NCBI GenBank assembly: GCA_022448425.1
Contig: JAKVCY010000012.1
Span: forward strand, 1-52,651
Direction: 5' to 3'
Source of the DNA: Thalassotalea sp.
GTDB taxonomy: Bacteria > Pseudomonadota > Gammaproteobacteria > Enterobacterales > Alteromonadaceae
DNA: 52,651 nt
The notes beneath the pieces were generated by a model. The model was not told the origin of the DNA. It was given only the letters and a program-made list of their open reading frames with translations, and searched no databases. The position numbers and the translations under genes are program-made. Below, piece after piece: positions 29,131 to 38,858 of this stretch. Every line of letters begins with the position of its first letter. Positions within the stretch are counted from its first letter, which is position 1.

Positions 29131-32100
29131 CTAGTACTTCGTTACTTTAATGCGATAAAAGATACTGTATAGCACAGGAACTGCGACTAGCGTTAATAAA
29201 GTTGCAAACGCCAAACCACCCATAATTGTTACCGACATATCAGCAAAGAATGGATCAAATATCAACGGCATAACACCTAAAATCGTTGTAATTGCCGCTA
29301 GTGATACCGGACGTAAACGACTTAAGCTTGCTTCAACAATGGCTAAGCCCTTCTCTTTTCCTTCGCCTATTTGTAAGTCAATCTCTTCCAGCAATACAAT
29401 TGCGTTTTTGATCAACATGCCAAATAAACTCAAGAAGCCGAGTAACGACATAAAGCCGAACGGCATATCAGCCAGTAACAAGCCTGCAACTACGCCAACA
29501 ACTGCCATAGGTACAACTAACCAAATAATGAGCGGCTGTCTTGCACGACCAAACAGTAAGACACTGATGATAAACATAACTAAGAAGCCTAACGGTAAAC
29601 CTTGGCCTAGAGCTGCTTGGGCATCTCTAGAAGACTCATATTCGCCGCCCCACTCTAATACATAACCGTCAGGTAAAGGAATTGCCTCAATTTTTTCTTT
29701 AACACGCGCAAATGCAGCACCCGCAGTTTCGTCGATACCGCCTTCCGCCATCACTGTTACAGTGCGAACGCGATCGCGACGATTAATCAGCATTTCTTCA
29801 CTATCAAACGTCATTTCACCACTCACTTGCTTAAATGGAATATACGTACGTTGGCTTGCACTCCAAACTAAACCGTTCTCTAATGCTAATAACGGTTCGT
29901 CGCGATATGTCATCGACTTAGCAACAATCGGATACAAGTAGTCTTTCTCTTGCAACTGACCTACCGTCAAACCACTTGTATAGAACTGAATCGCTTGATT
30001 AAAATCACTGCGAGAAACACCTGCAATACCAGCGGCGTTTTCATCGTATTGCGGCATAAGCACAACACCTTTGCCACGCCAATCATCTCGCACATCTCGG
30101 ATACGGCCATCGTCAAGATACACAGCCTTAGCTTGCTCAGTCAATTCGCGAAGCACGACAGGATCGCTGCCGCTAAAGCGCACTTGCAACTTAGCACCAC
30201 CACCCGGGCCAAATTGAATCACCTCAGCGAAGTATTCAGCATTGGGATTCATAGCTCTTAGTTTTTCAGTGAGCTCTTGTGTTAAGCGTGGGATATCTTT
30301 GGCATCGTCAGCGCGAACGAGGTAAAGACCGTAACTTTCATTTGGCTGTTCAGGTCCATAAACTAATGTAAAACGGTTAGCACCTTGGCCAATAAAGGTT
30401 GATACGGAATCAACGCCCTCTGTCTCCAATATGCTTGATTCACCCGAAGCAACAAACTTCTCTGTAGCGCGAATATCGTCACTTTGAGGTCCCCAGTAGT
30501 GAACGAAGAAAATAGGTGTATTCGATGCTGGGAAAAAGCCCTGTTTAATCAACCCGAAACTGCCGTATGCAACCACTGTCACCGCAATTAAGGCAATAAT
30601 TGTTAAGCCTCTGTGATGAAGTGCATTACGCAATAGAGATAGATAACCGCGATGGAAGACTGAATGAGATTCTTCTTCAGTCTCTTGTTTCTCTCCCACT
30701 TTGTAAAAATATTTACCTAGTAAAGGTGTTAGCGTCACCGCGAGTATCCAACTTAGCATTAACGAAATAAGTACTACGGCGAATAAAGAGAACAAGAACT
30801 CACCAGTCGCATCGTCTGAAAGACCAATGCCCGAGAATGCAGCAATACCGATAATCGTCGCGCCTAGTAATGGCCATTGGGTACGCTTCACAATAAAGCG
30901 CGCCGCCTCCATAGCTGACTTACTTTTCTCCATGCGCAGCATCATGCCTTCTGCGACAACAATGGCATTGTCAACTAACATACCCATGGCAATAACCATG
31001 GCGCCAAGGGATATCCGCTGAAGTTGTAGATCGTAAAGCCACATGATTAAAATCGTACCGAGTACAGTGACAACTAGTGTTCCACCGACAACAATACCTG
31101 AACGCCAGCCCATAAAAATACACAATGCGATGGTTACCACCAAAACTGACATCTCAAGGTTTAAAATAAACCCTTCAACCGCTTCATCAACGACGTCTGC
31201 TTGGTTGTAAATCGTCGAAACATAAATCCCAGCAGGTAATGTCGTAAGTACTTCATTGAGTTTTTCCGATACGCGGTTACCAACCTCTACGATGTTAACG
31301 TCGCTTTGCGCTGAAACACTCAAACTAATAGCGCTTTGGCCGTTGTAGCGAATAAGCTCAGATGGAATATCGACAGGCTGAATACTTAAACGAGCTACAT
31401 CTTTAATCTTGATTGATGCTTTTTTACCGGGAAGTACAAAAGAAATATTCTCAATTTCTTCTATTTTGTCAGTCGCGGCTTGAACAGGAATGCGTATACT
31501 CTTATCACCCACTAATATCCTGCCACCAGCAAAAGGCTGAAGGTTCACGGCTAATATGTCTTGAATGTCTGGGAAAGATAAACCCAAGCCGGCAATTTGA
31601 TAAGTATCTATTTCGGCAACGATTTGCTCTTCTAAGATACCTCCAACCGAAACTTTACTCACGCCATCAATAGTCAATAATTCACGACGAATAATGCGCG
31701 AAAATTCTCTTAATTGATATGCAGTGTAATCTGGTGCAGTGAGCGCGAAATAAAGACCGTAAACATCACCGAAATCGTCAACTACGATAGGGTCGCTCGA
31801 GCCAATTGGTAATGTACTTTGCGCATCTCTAAGGCGCTTGCGAAGTTCATCCCAAATTTGAGGCAACAGTGGGCCATCTAACTCAGGTTTCACTTCCATG
31901 ATAATGCGAGAGAACCCCGGTTTGCTTACCGACTCTAGTTTATCTAGCTGCCACATTTGTTGAATGGCAATTTCCAAAGGTTCGGTAACTTCTTTCTCTA
32001 CCCGCTCCGCGTCTGCGCCTGGGTAATAAGTCATGATCACAGCTTGTTTAATGGTAAAAGCAGGATCTTCTAAGCGCCCTATTTTTCCCATGGCGACTAG

Positions 32101-32175
32101 GCCACCGAGAATAAAACAAACCGCAATAAGCCATATATTTATGGGCTTTTCTAAAGAATAACGAGCGATATCCAT
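29131..32175 (-). CDS. RND efflux permease (AcrB/HAE-1 superfamily)
   Basis: A 1014-residue inner-membrane pump subunit with the RND layout: TM1, a large periplasmic loop, TM2-TM7, a second loop, TM8-TM12. A typical N-terminus (PINIWLIAVCFILGGL), the TM4 region AMGMLVDNAIVVAEGM carrying one Asp of the proton relay, and C-terminal FGMLIKNAIVLLEEI are all visible. It exports drugs, dyes or lipophilic compounds by proton antiport and needs the adaptor encoded upstream and a TolC-type outer channel encoded elsewhere. A single base separates it from the adaptor gene, and a terminator follows. TetR regulation is likely. Confidence 0.92.
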   Translation of the reverse strand: MDIARYSLEKPINIWLIAVCFILGGLVAMGKIGRLEDPAFTIKQAVIMTYYPGADAERVEKEVTEPLEIAIQQMWQLDKLESVSKPGFSRIIMEVKPELDGPLLPQIWDELRKRLRDAQSTLPIGSSDPIVVDDFGDVYGLYFALTAPDYTAYQLREFSRIIRRELLTIDGVSKVSVGGILEEQIVAEIDTYQIAGLGLSFPDIQDILAVNLQPFAGGRILVGDKSIRIPVQAATDKIEEIENISFVLPGKKASIKIKDVARLSIQPVDIPSELIRYNGQSAISLSVSAQSDVNIVEVGNRVSEKLNEVLTTLPAGIYVSTIYNQADVVDEAVEGFILNLEMSVLVVTIALCIFMGWRSGIVVGGTLVVTVLGTILIMWLYDLQLQRISLGAMVIAMGMLVDNAIVVAEGMMLRMEKSKSAMEAARFIVKRTQWPLLGATIIGIAAFSGIGLSDDATGEFLFSLFAVVLISLMLSWILAVTLTPLLGKYFYKVGEKQETEEESHSVFHRGYLSLLRNALHHRGLTIIALIAVTVVAYGSFGLIKQGFFPASNTPIFFVHYWGPQSDDIRATEKFVASGESSILETEGVDSVSTFIGQGANRFTLVYGPEQPNESYGLYLVRADDAKDIPRLTQELTEKLRAMNPNAEYFAEVIQFGPGGGAKLQVRFSGSDPVVLRELTEQAKAVYLDDGRIRDVRDDWRGKGVVLMPQYDENAAGIAGVSRSDFNQAIQFYTSGLTVGQLQEKDYLYPIVAKSMTYRDEPLLALENGLVWSASQRTYIPFKQVSGEMTFDSEEMLINRRDRVRTVTVMAEGGIDETAGAAFARVKEKIEAIPLPDGYVLEWGGEYESSRDAQAALGQGLPLGFLVMFIISVLLFGRARQPLIIWLVVPMAVVGVVAGLLLADMPFGFMSLLGFLSLFGMLIKNAIVLLEEIDLQIGEGKEKGLAIVEASLSRLRPVSLAAITTILGVMPLIFDPFFADMSVTIMGGLAFATLLTLVAVPVLYSIFYRIKVTKY

Positions 32176-32176
32176 A

Positions 32177-33223
32177 TTAGAAATCCGCCTTATATTCTTT
32201 AACCGATATGCCAGTTCTCATCTGGTTAACAGCAGCAGAAACTACTTTGTCACCTTCAGTTAAGCCTTCTGAAATAACCGCAAAATTATCATTCAAGCCA
32301 GATACGCTAACGGCGACTTTTTCAACCTGCGAAGCATCACTGTTAAAGCGCCACACGAAGAAACCACTCGCTTTTTCGCCGACTAAAGCACGTAACGGTA
32401 CGATAAGCGCTCGCTCTTCAGCGTCCTGTGATTCAATTTTTACGGTTGCACGAGAACCTGGATAGAAAAGATTGGTCACTTCACCATCAATAGCGAAAGT
32501 TAACGTATAAGTTTGCGTCACAGGATCTGGCGTTGTCTTGTGCTCCACATAATGAATACCGAACACTTTGTCTTCTTGACCAATAATATAAGCCGTCGCT
32601 TTAACGTTACGGTTGCCAGCATTTTGGGTCATGATGCGCTCAGGAACCTCGAATGAGAAGTGTAACTCTGATCTATCCTGCAAGTTCGCAACGCTGTCGC
32701 CCGCACGAATAAAGCTATTATTTTCGATAAAACGAGCACCGACTACAGCATCGAATGGTGCCTTAACAGTGCAGTAACTTAAGTCCTGCTCTGCGTTTTC
32801 CAGCGCAATTTTCGTGATCGTAAATTGAGATTTAGCATCATCAAGTTCACGCTGAGAAGCAACGTTGCGGGAGAACATTTCTTGAATACGCTTCAGTGCA
32901 CGTTGCGCGTCTTCATGAAGAGTTTTAGTTTCTGCAACTTTGCGCTCAAAAGGTGCAGGATCAATTTGCGCGAGTACCTGCCCTTTTTTCACTTCACTGC
33001 CTTCAACCAAGTTTGCGAAAACTAGACGACCAAATACTTCAAACTTTAGGTCAACACTCTTTACAGCAGAAACTGTTGCTGGAAATTCGTAACTCTCATT
33101 AGCATTGTATGCTTGAACAGCGGAAAGCTGCACCAGCAAAGGCTTTTCTTCTTTTACAGTTTCTTCAGGCTGAGAACACGCTTGAAGTAAGAACACCATA
33201 GAAATTGCAATTAATCGGTACAC
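32177..33223 (-). CDS. RND efflux periplasmic adaptor lipoprotein (MFP)
   Basis: A 348-residue membrane-fusion protein that links the RND permease to the outer-membrane channel. The N-terminus is a short lipoprotein signal (VFLLQAC). It has a lipoyl-like half-motif (VEGSEVKKGQVLAQIDPAPF), a coiled-coil hairpin (about residues 95-150) and the second lipoyl half (YCTVKAPFDAVVGARF), followed by beta-barrel domains. The start is a GTG with a distant AAGG; ATG 33199 is a possible alternative but would shorten the signal. It is first in the operon with the permease and divergent from the TetR gene. Confidence 0.88.
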   Translation of the reverse strand: MYRLIAISMVFLLQACSQPEETVKEEKPLLVQLSAVQAYNANESYEFPATVSAVKSVDLKFEVFGRLVFANLVEGSEVKKGQVLAQIDPAPFERKVAETKTLHEDAQRALKRIQEMFSRNVASQRELDDAKSQFTITKIALENAEQDLSYCTVKAPFDAVVGARFIENNSFIRAGDSVANLQDRSELHFSFEVPERIMTQNAGNRNVKATAYIIGQEDKVFGIHYVEHKTTPDPVTQTYTLTFAIDGEVTNLFYPGSRATVKIESQDAEERALIVPLRALVGEKASGFFVWRFNSDASQVEKVAVSVSGLNDNFAVISEGLTEGDKVVSAAVNQMRTGISVKEYKADF

Positions 33224-33305
33224 TTTACTCTAACCTTAACTAGACTTGTTTAAAAAATACGTTGCGACAGCAAACGTAGTTTTGGAAATTTAGCTGCATG
33301 CTATC

Positions 33306-33340
33306 ACAGGTTTACACATTTACACAATGTGTAAACCTGT
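33306..33340. promoter_or_regulatory. TetR operator: 15-bp perfect inverted repeat
   Basis: ACAGGTTTACACATT (33306-33320) is followed after a 5-base spacer by its exact complement (33326-33340). It lies between the divergent RND adaptor and TetR genes, the usual place for the operator of an efflux repressor. Confidence 0.8.
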
Positions 33341-33405
33341 ATTGTTTTATTGAAACGCTAGGTTTATCATTACCTCATCAATTTGAACTTCTTAAAGGTA
33401 ACCTT

Positions 33406-33975
33406 TTGCCAAATACAGTCGAAAAAATCATTGCGGCCGCAAGTGAATGCTTTTTTCAACACGGCTATAGCGCTGCTAATGTATCGTTAATCTGCAGATA
33501 TGCAGGAATTTCACGCGCAACCATTTATAAAAATTTTAGTTCAAAAGAGACATTATTTAGAGCTTTACTCGAACATCACATCGCGGAAGAACAAGTTTTA
33601 TTGGCCGACTACAAAAATAGTAAAAAAGACTTTTGGAAAGACACCGAACAACTCATCGTCGACAGATGCCAAGGAATCTTTGACGATATACCCAATGGGA
33701 CCATACGGTCGGAGCTTATTCATAACGCACAGAAACTTTGCAAAGACATTATTACCGTCGACCGTCAATTATTAAGAGATGCAATAGCAAAGCGCCTAAG
33801 AACTGAGCTAGAGCACTCAAGACTGTCCATGTCGGTCACTGGGTTAACAGTAGAAGACTTTGCTCGCCTCGTCGAAATTGTGCCAATTGGTATCGTATCG
33901 TCCGCAGAAGAAGACGAAGCTAGAGCGAGTATTAAACACTTATTTACCGTATTTAGAGCAAGTACAACGGCCTAA
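33406..33975 (+). CDS. TetR-family regulator of the RND pump
   Basis: The N-terminal helix-turn-helix domain (IIAAASECFFQHGYSAANV, then YAGISRATIYKNFSSKETLF) is canonical TetR, followed by a ligand-binding C-terminal domain. A longer frame opens at ATG 33298, but it would run through the operator palindrome. A TTG at 33406 has AAAGG 7 bases upstream and gives 189 residues, normal for the family, so I choose it. The divergent RND operon and the palindrome between them point to repression of the pump and autoregulation. The ligand is unknown. Confidence 0.85.
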   Translation: MPNTVEKIIAAASECFFQHGYSAANVSLICRYAGISRATIYKNFSSKETLFRALLEHHIAEEQVLLADYKNSKKDFWKDTEQLIVDRCQGIFDDIPNGTIRSELIHNAQKLCKDIITVDRQLLRDAIAKRLRTELEHSRLSMSVTGLTVEDFARLVEIVPIGIVSSAEEDEARASIKHLFTVFRASTTA

Positions 33976-34000
33976 GTACTAAATTCGTCTATATAAAAAG

Positions 34001-34027
34001 AAAAAGCCCAGTCATGACTGGACTTTT
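34001..34027. terminator. bidirectional rho-independent terminator
   Basis: The palindrome CCAGTCATGACTGG (34008-34021) is flanked by AAAAAG on the left and CTTTTTT on the right, giving a T-run in both directions. It lies between the convergent TetR and ABC-permease genes. Confidence 0.85.
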
Positions 34028-34059
34028 TTGCTTTAAACATTAACGCTTAGTTTTAATAA

Positions 34060-35277
34060 CTAAACGGTTCTGGTCGCGGTTGCAGGTGCAATCTCAGTCG
34101 CCTTTTTCGCAGGACCAAATACCGCAGCCTGCCCTACCAAACACAACACCAGCATGCCAGCAAGTATGTAGAACCAGTCTAATGGAGGAATCGACAAGGC
34201 ACTAACAAGAAGCATATTTAACGCTACCGTTAGTACAGCTCCTAGCACCACGCCCGACGCGCTGATTAAGAAATTTTCCACCATAAAGTAACTAAGGATA
34301 TCCGCTTTTGTCGCACCTAGCGCTCGACGAATACCAATTTGCTTTTTACGGCGGTTAACACTGAAGCTTGCCAAACCAACAATACCTAAACTAGTTACTA
34401 TCGTTAAAGTAACAATGACTGTCGTTAGAATCTTAATCATTGCCGTGTTACCACGGTAGCTGCGTTCTCGCACATAATCGATACTGCGCATCCCATCCAC
34501 TACGCGAGATTTGTTTTCAGCTAACAACTCTTCAACAGTTTTCATTAGCTGATCTCGCATACCAGGTACCGTACGAATCAAATAACGTGTTGACTGAAAT
34601 TCCATTTTTTCTGGTGAAAGCATGGCATTATCAAGGTTATCCCAACCTACCCAAGGCGCTTGAAGTTTATCAATGATACCCGTGATGATCATTGGCTCAA
34701 CGTCGTTAATGTAAACTGTTTTCCCAACAGCTTCACTGTACGATAAATCAGGAAACAAACGTTTAGCCATCGCTTCCGTAACAATCACTTTGGCTGGCCA
34801 CTTGCTGCCAGCAGGTCCACGCCAGCGAATGTCACTTTTTGCAAAGTTTTCACCAGCGATTAGCTCTAGATCAAGCGCTTTTATACCGTGCTCGTCTACC
34901 ATGTAAACCGCTACACCCGTACCGTCGTGCTCTGCACCCGGCTTAGTTTGTAAACCCATCGACGAACCGCTACCACTAATAGGGATAGCATTAATTTGTA
35001 TCGCGTCAATCACGCCCGGTAGGGCTCGAATGGCTTCTAAGTCTTGCGTAATCGTACCTTTAATATCAAAGTCGTCGCCAAAACCACTGCTACTAATGAA
35101 AAATGTATTGGCTTCATCAATGCCACTTGGACGTTTAGTTTGTTGACTACGGTCGTAAATAATAAATACCGCGTTAACAATAATGGCCATAGTGAATGCT
35201 ATTTGCACCGCGATTAAGATTGCGCCGATTTTATTGCGTAATAAAGCGCGAAAAATAGGTCCTAGTTCTAACATCAT
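34060..35277 (-). CDS. ABC transporter permease, MacB/FtsX type (second permease)
   Basis: A 405-residue protein with the MacB topology: one N-terminal membrane helix (IGAILIAVQIAFTMAIIVN), a large periplasmic MacB_PCD domain, and three C-terminal helices of the FtsX domain (after KKQIGIRRALGATKADI, the coupling segment). Such mechanotransmission permeases do not form a channel but drive export through an adaptor and a TolC partner. It is the fourth gene of a leftward operon (adaptor, ATPase, permease, permease), 10 bases after the first permease. The cargo is unknown; peptides, lipoproteins or macrolides are options. Confidence 0.87.
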   Translation of the reverse strand: MMLELGPIFRALLRNKIGAILIAVQIAFTMAIIVNAVFIIYDRSQQTKRPSGIDEANTFFISSSGFGDDFDIKGTITQDLEAIRALPGVIDAIQINAIPISGSGSSMGLQTKPGAEHDGTGVAVYMVDEHGIKALDLELIAGENFAKSDIRWRGPAGSKWPAKVIVTEAMAKRLFPDLSYSEAVGKTVYINDVEPMIITGIIDKLQAPWVGWDNLDNAMLSPEKMEFQSTRYLIRTVPGMRDQLMKTVEELLAENKSRVVDGMRSIDYVRERSYRGNTAMIKILTTVIVTLTIVTSLGIVGLASFSVNRRKKQIGIRRALGATKADILSYFMVENFLISASGVVLGAVLTVALNMLLVSALSIPPLDWFYILAGMLVLCLVGQAAVFGPAKKATEIAPATATRTV

Positions 35278-35287
35278 TTGCTCCTTA

Positions 35288-36604
35288 TTATTGGCTTTTC
35301 AGCTGAGTTGCAGGCTGAATATTGCAAGCTCGCCACGTAGGATATAGACCGGCTAACACGCTAGACAGCAGTGCGATAAGTAAGCCAGTAGCAGCCATAG
35401 TAAAATCGAGGGAAATCAGGTTTTTAACAAAGTCACCGTATAAGCTTTCGATACCTTTCAAACCAAGTAGTGCCAGTAAAAGCCCTGCAATGCCGCCTAA
35501 TAAACCAATCGTCGCAGACTCAATAATATGTTGTTGGAAGACTTGGCCTTTCGATGCGCCAATTGCACGTCGTAAGCCAATTTCCGACGATTTACCAATA
35601 AATTTCGCTAGCAATAAACCCACAGTGTTAAGTAGACAAACAATTAAGAACATAAATGACATCCACATCATCATCTTCGCATCGTCTTCTACCACTTGTT
35701 GATTTTCCATCCATGTCATTACATCAGACACTTTATTGTTCATTGGGCGAGGAAAACGACCTAACGACTTTTGTTCACTCACATAGTTGTCCAAAAACAT
35801 TAAGTAATCGCTTTGTTGCTCCTGGTTATCAAGCTGCACCCACATTTGGAAGTTAATACACTCAGAGCGTAAAAAGGCTTTGAACCCTTCGCTATCAGGG
35901 CTTTTCCAGCAATTCACATTACCCCAGCTTGGAAGCTCCAATGTCTCCTTTAGCTTGAACGGCACAAAAACATCTTCGACTTCATCGAATGCGCCATTAT
36001 TCACGTCATAGAACTTTGGTACCGGCTCCCAGCTATCTAAAACACCAACAACTTTAAAATTTTGGCCTGCCAATGTGATGTTGCGGCCAACAGAGTTTTC
36101 GCCACCAAAAATCTTATCGTTAATTTTCTTAGTTAGCACAACGACTTGCTCTAGTTTGCTGTCAACAGCCATATCCCAGCCACTACCAAACAAGAATGGT
36201 GTATCGAACATAGGAAAGAAATCTGCAGTTGATAAGCGAATTTGCACTTCAAACGGATTAATGTTTTTGTCTTCAGGCACCACAATGCCGCCAGACTTCG
36301 CCATTAATACTTGTTTAACCGCTTTTTGTGCATCGAATAAGTTGTTTGCATCTGTCCAAGTCAATTGATTCGGAGGATCGCCACTTTCGTCGTTAAATGC
36401 GTTATGTGGGTCCCAACTGTCTACTTGTACATAGAAAAGTTGTTCACTTTTATCAGGAATTGGATTTGCTGACATCAAATAATTAACAGTGATTGTCGTC
36501 ATACTTGCGCCTATGCCCAGTGCAATAGCGAACACCATCAAAAAACTCAACAATGGGTTTTTCTTAATGCTCTTAAATGCGAGCTTTACGTAATAACCAA
36601 ACAT
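35288..36604 (-). CDS. ABC transporter permease, MacB/FtsX type (first permease)
   Basis: A 438-residue paralogue of the next gene with the same layout: N-terminal helix (NPLLSFLMVFAIALGIGAS), a periplasmic domain of about 250 residues and three C-terminal helices after the SSEIGLRRAIGASKGQVF coupling segment. Two different permeases in one operon suggest a heterodimer, unlike homodimeric MacB. It lies 8 bases after the ATPase gene. Confidence 0.87.
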   Translation of the reverse strand: MFGYYVKLAFKSIKKNPLLSFLMVFAIALGIGASMTTITVNYLMSANPIPDKSEQLFYVQVDSWDPHNAFNDESGDPPNQLTWTDANNLFDAQKAVKQVLMAKSGGIVVPEDKNINPFEVQIRLSTADFFPMFDTPFLFGSGWDMAVDSKLEQVVVLTKKINDKIFGGENSVGRNITLAGQNFKVVGVLDSWEPVPKFYDVNNGAFDEVEDVFVPFKLKETLELPSWGNVNCWKSPDSEGFKAFLRSECINFQMWVQLDNQEQQSDYLMFLDNYVSEQKSLGRFPRPMNNKVSDVMTWMENQQVVEDDAKMMMWMSFMFLIVCLLNTVGLLLAKFIGKSSEIGLRRAIGASKGQVFQQHIIESATIGLLGGIAGLLLALLGLKGIESLYGDFVKNLISLDFTMAATGLLIALLSSVLAGLYPTWRACNIQPATQLKSQ

Positions 36605-36612
36605 ATCGCCAC

Positions 36613-37311
36613 CTATCCATTTGCCACATGCATAGCAACTACATCGTTAATTTCGCTCACTTGGCCGTCTTTAACGAAGATATTTCGTGTTGCTTGCGTC
36701 GCTAGTTGCGGGTCATGAGTTACCATGACAATGGTCGTCCCTTTTTTGTTAATCTCTTTTAGCAATTCCATCACACTTTGTGCCATGGCAGAGTCTAAGT
36801 TACCTGTTGGTTCATCAGCCAATAAGAAACGAGGATTGCCCGCCAGTGCTCTTGCAATCGCAACACGTTGTTGCTGACCACCCGATAGCTGTGAAGGCAA
36901 GTGTTTCATGCGATTAGCCAAACCAACAATGTCTAAGCTTTCTTCGATACGTTTTTTACGCTCTTTTGCGTCAAAGCCACGATAGCGAAGCGGCACATCA
37001 ACATTGTCAAACAAGCTCAGATCTGGAATTAAATTGTAGCTTTGAAAAATAAAACCAATTTTTTCGTTTCTTAATTTACTGCGTTGGTTGTCATTTAAGT
37101 GGCTAACATCTTCGCCATCGAGCTGATATGTGCCTTCGTTAAAGGTTTCCAACATACCTGCGATATTAAGAAAGGTTGTTTTACCAGAGCCCGACGGCCC
37201 CGTTACAGCAACAAATTCACCTTCATCTACCTGCAAGTTAAAGTCGCGTAGTGCATGAGTTTCAACTAAATCAGTACGGAATACCTTTTTGACATTGGTC
37301 ATGGTTAACAT
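36613..37311 (-). CDS. ABC transporter ATP-binding protein (LolD/MacB type)
   Basis: A 232-residue nucleotide-binding subunit with intact motifs: Walker A (GPSGSGKTTFLN), Q-loop (IFQSYNL), signature LSGGQQQR, Walker B with catalytic Glu (LLADEPTGNLD) and the H-loop His (VTHDP). It energises the two FtsX-type permeases encoded directly downstream. It is 73 bases after the adaptor gene. Confidence 0.93.
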   Translation of the reverse strand: MLTMTNVKKVFRTDLVETHALRDFNLQVDEGEFVAVTGPSGSGKTTFLNIAGMLETFNEGTYQLDGEDVSHLNDNQRSKLRNEKIGFIFQSYNLIPDLSLFDNVDVPLRYRGFDAKERKKRIEESLDIVGLANRMKHLPSQLSGGQQQRVAIARALAGNPRFLLADEPTGNLDSAMAQSVMELLKEINKKGTTIVMVTHDPQLATQATRNIFVKDGQVSEINDVVAMHVANG

Positions 37312-37384
37312 AAGTTTGCTTCCCTATCGTTATTCTATTTATTGGGCAGCCATCAAACGCGCTGCCCGCTTTTTGATGTGTTTA

Positions 37385-38671
37385 TTAATTCGTAATTAAG
37401 ATGCTGTCGGCTTTGTTAAACTGGTCTGTGCTGGAAATAATGATGGTATCGCCAACTTCTAAGCCACTAACAATTTCGACACTTGAAAGGCTGCGTGCGC
37501 CAGTTTCAATCGCAACTTTTTCAGCCATATTGTCAGAAACCTTGAACGCGAATCGACCACTAGAACTCTCTAGGAATTGGCCACGTTGCACCATTAATAC
37601 GTCAGATTTGTTTTCCATTAAGATGCGCGTCGTCAAACGCTGATTTTGTCTCAGCCCAAGCGTTTGTTGCTCTGTAGATGAATTGGCAAAACGCACGCGC
37701 CCAGACACTTGATTGTCCTCGATTTCGGGCGAGATAGTGACTAGATTCGCCGCATACGCTTTGCCGTTAACAGTGATTTCTGCTGCCATACCAATGGCTA
37801 GATCATCGGCATAACTTTCTGGAATATCGACTTCTAGTTCAAACTCAGATAAATCAACCACGCTTAAAATAGGTTGGTCGCGGCTTACTTGGTTTTTCTG
37901 TTTAACCGCCAAGTTACCAACAATACCGTTAACCGGAGAACGTAACGTTAATTCATCAACTTTGCGTTGAAGCTCTTTAACCAGTAACGCTTGGCGGTCA
38001 ACTTGTAACTGCACAGAACGAATTTCGAATGCTAAGCTCTCTTGGTTAAGGGCAGCATCTTGTTCCGCGTGATGGTAAACCAGCTTGGCATTTTGAAGAT
38101 CGTCTTGCGCTTTTTCATAATCAATTTGGCTAATCGAATTAAACTCGAACGCTTTATCAGCTCGGCGCTTTTCTCGCTCAGCTGCAGTTAACGTTACTTT
38201 CGCCATATCAACCGCTTTCTGATTTTCTAAGCCTTGCTTGCGCGCTTGAATTTTTTGACGCTCTAACGCTAAGCTCTGCTCTTCAAGCGATGCCTGCTCT
38301 TGTTTTAATTGATTGGTTAACTCAGGGCTATCGATGACCGCAAGCTCCTGCCCTTTTGCAACTTCATCACCAGCATCTACTTTGAACGTAATAGTGCCTT
38401 GACCGGTTGCGTATAAACGCGGGCTTACCGCTGCAACAACACGCCCCTGTACTGATAAGTCACGTATTAAGTCACCACGTTGAACAGTCGCTATGCGAAT
38501 GCGGTCGCTTGAAATACTTGTGTCACTTGAGCTCCAACTAGAGATAGTCGGCGTTGCAATAACAAATACAGAAATTATAATCAGCAACATTAAGCCACTC
38601 ACTATCCATGTTTTTTTCTTAGTTTTTGGGTTCAGTACAACGTCCTGACCACTGGTGTCTGCTATTTTCAC
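37385..38671 (-). CDS. HlyD/MacA-type periplasmic adaptor of the ABC system
   Basis: A 428-residue membrane-fusion protein. A short cytoplasmic N-terminus with KTKKK precedes one membrane helix (about residues 22-42). Then come a lipoyl half (VDAGDEVAKGQELAVIDSPEL), a long coiled-coil hairpin (about residues 125-240, rich in Gln, Glu and Lys), the second lipoyl half (LRSPVNGIVGNLAV) and beta-barrel domains. It should bridge the two permeases and a TolC channel. It is the first gene of the four-gene operon. Confidence 0.88.
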   Translation of the reverse strand: MKIADTSGQDVVLNPKTKKKTWIVSGLMLLIIISVFVIATPTISSWSSSDTSISSDRIRIATVQRGDLIRDLSVQGRVVAAVSPRLYATGQGTITFKVDAGDEVAKGQELAVIDSPELTNQLKQEQASLEEQSLALERQKIQARKQGLENQKAVDMAKVTLTAAEREKRRADKAFEFNSISQIDYEKAQDDLQNAKLVYHHAEQDAALNQESLAFEIRSVQLQVDRQALLVKELQRKVDELTLRSPVNGIVGNLAVKQKNQVSRDQPILSVVDLSEFELEVDIPESYADDLAIGMAAEITVNGKAYAANLVTISPEIEDNQVSGRVRFANSSTEQQTLGLRQNQRLTTRILMENKSDVLMVQRGQFLESSSGRFAFKVSDNMAEKVAIETGARSLSSVEIVSGLEVGDTIIISSTDQFNKADSILITN

Positions 38672-38858
38672 TATTTATCCCGAAATATTTTTGAACAATC
38701 AGTGGTAATGTTGAGAGCAGTTGGAAAAAGGTTTAAAAATTTTTGATTTATTTTTAAACACAGATATCCATGTAACTAACCCAGACATATCAAAAATGGC
38801 GGGATCGCCCGCTGTGTCTAGCTTCTGTTTATTTAGAATAAATTAGTAGGAATGCTCG

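Noticed and set aside
38798-38820. GCGGG/CCCGC hairpin between the ABC operon and the GNAT gene
   Set aside because: The stem is only 5 bp and no T-run follows in either direction, so I cannot call it a terminator or operator.
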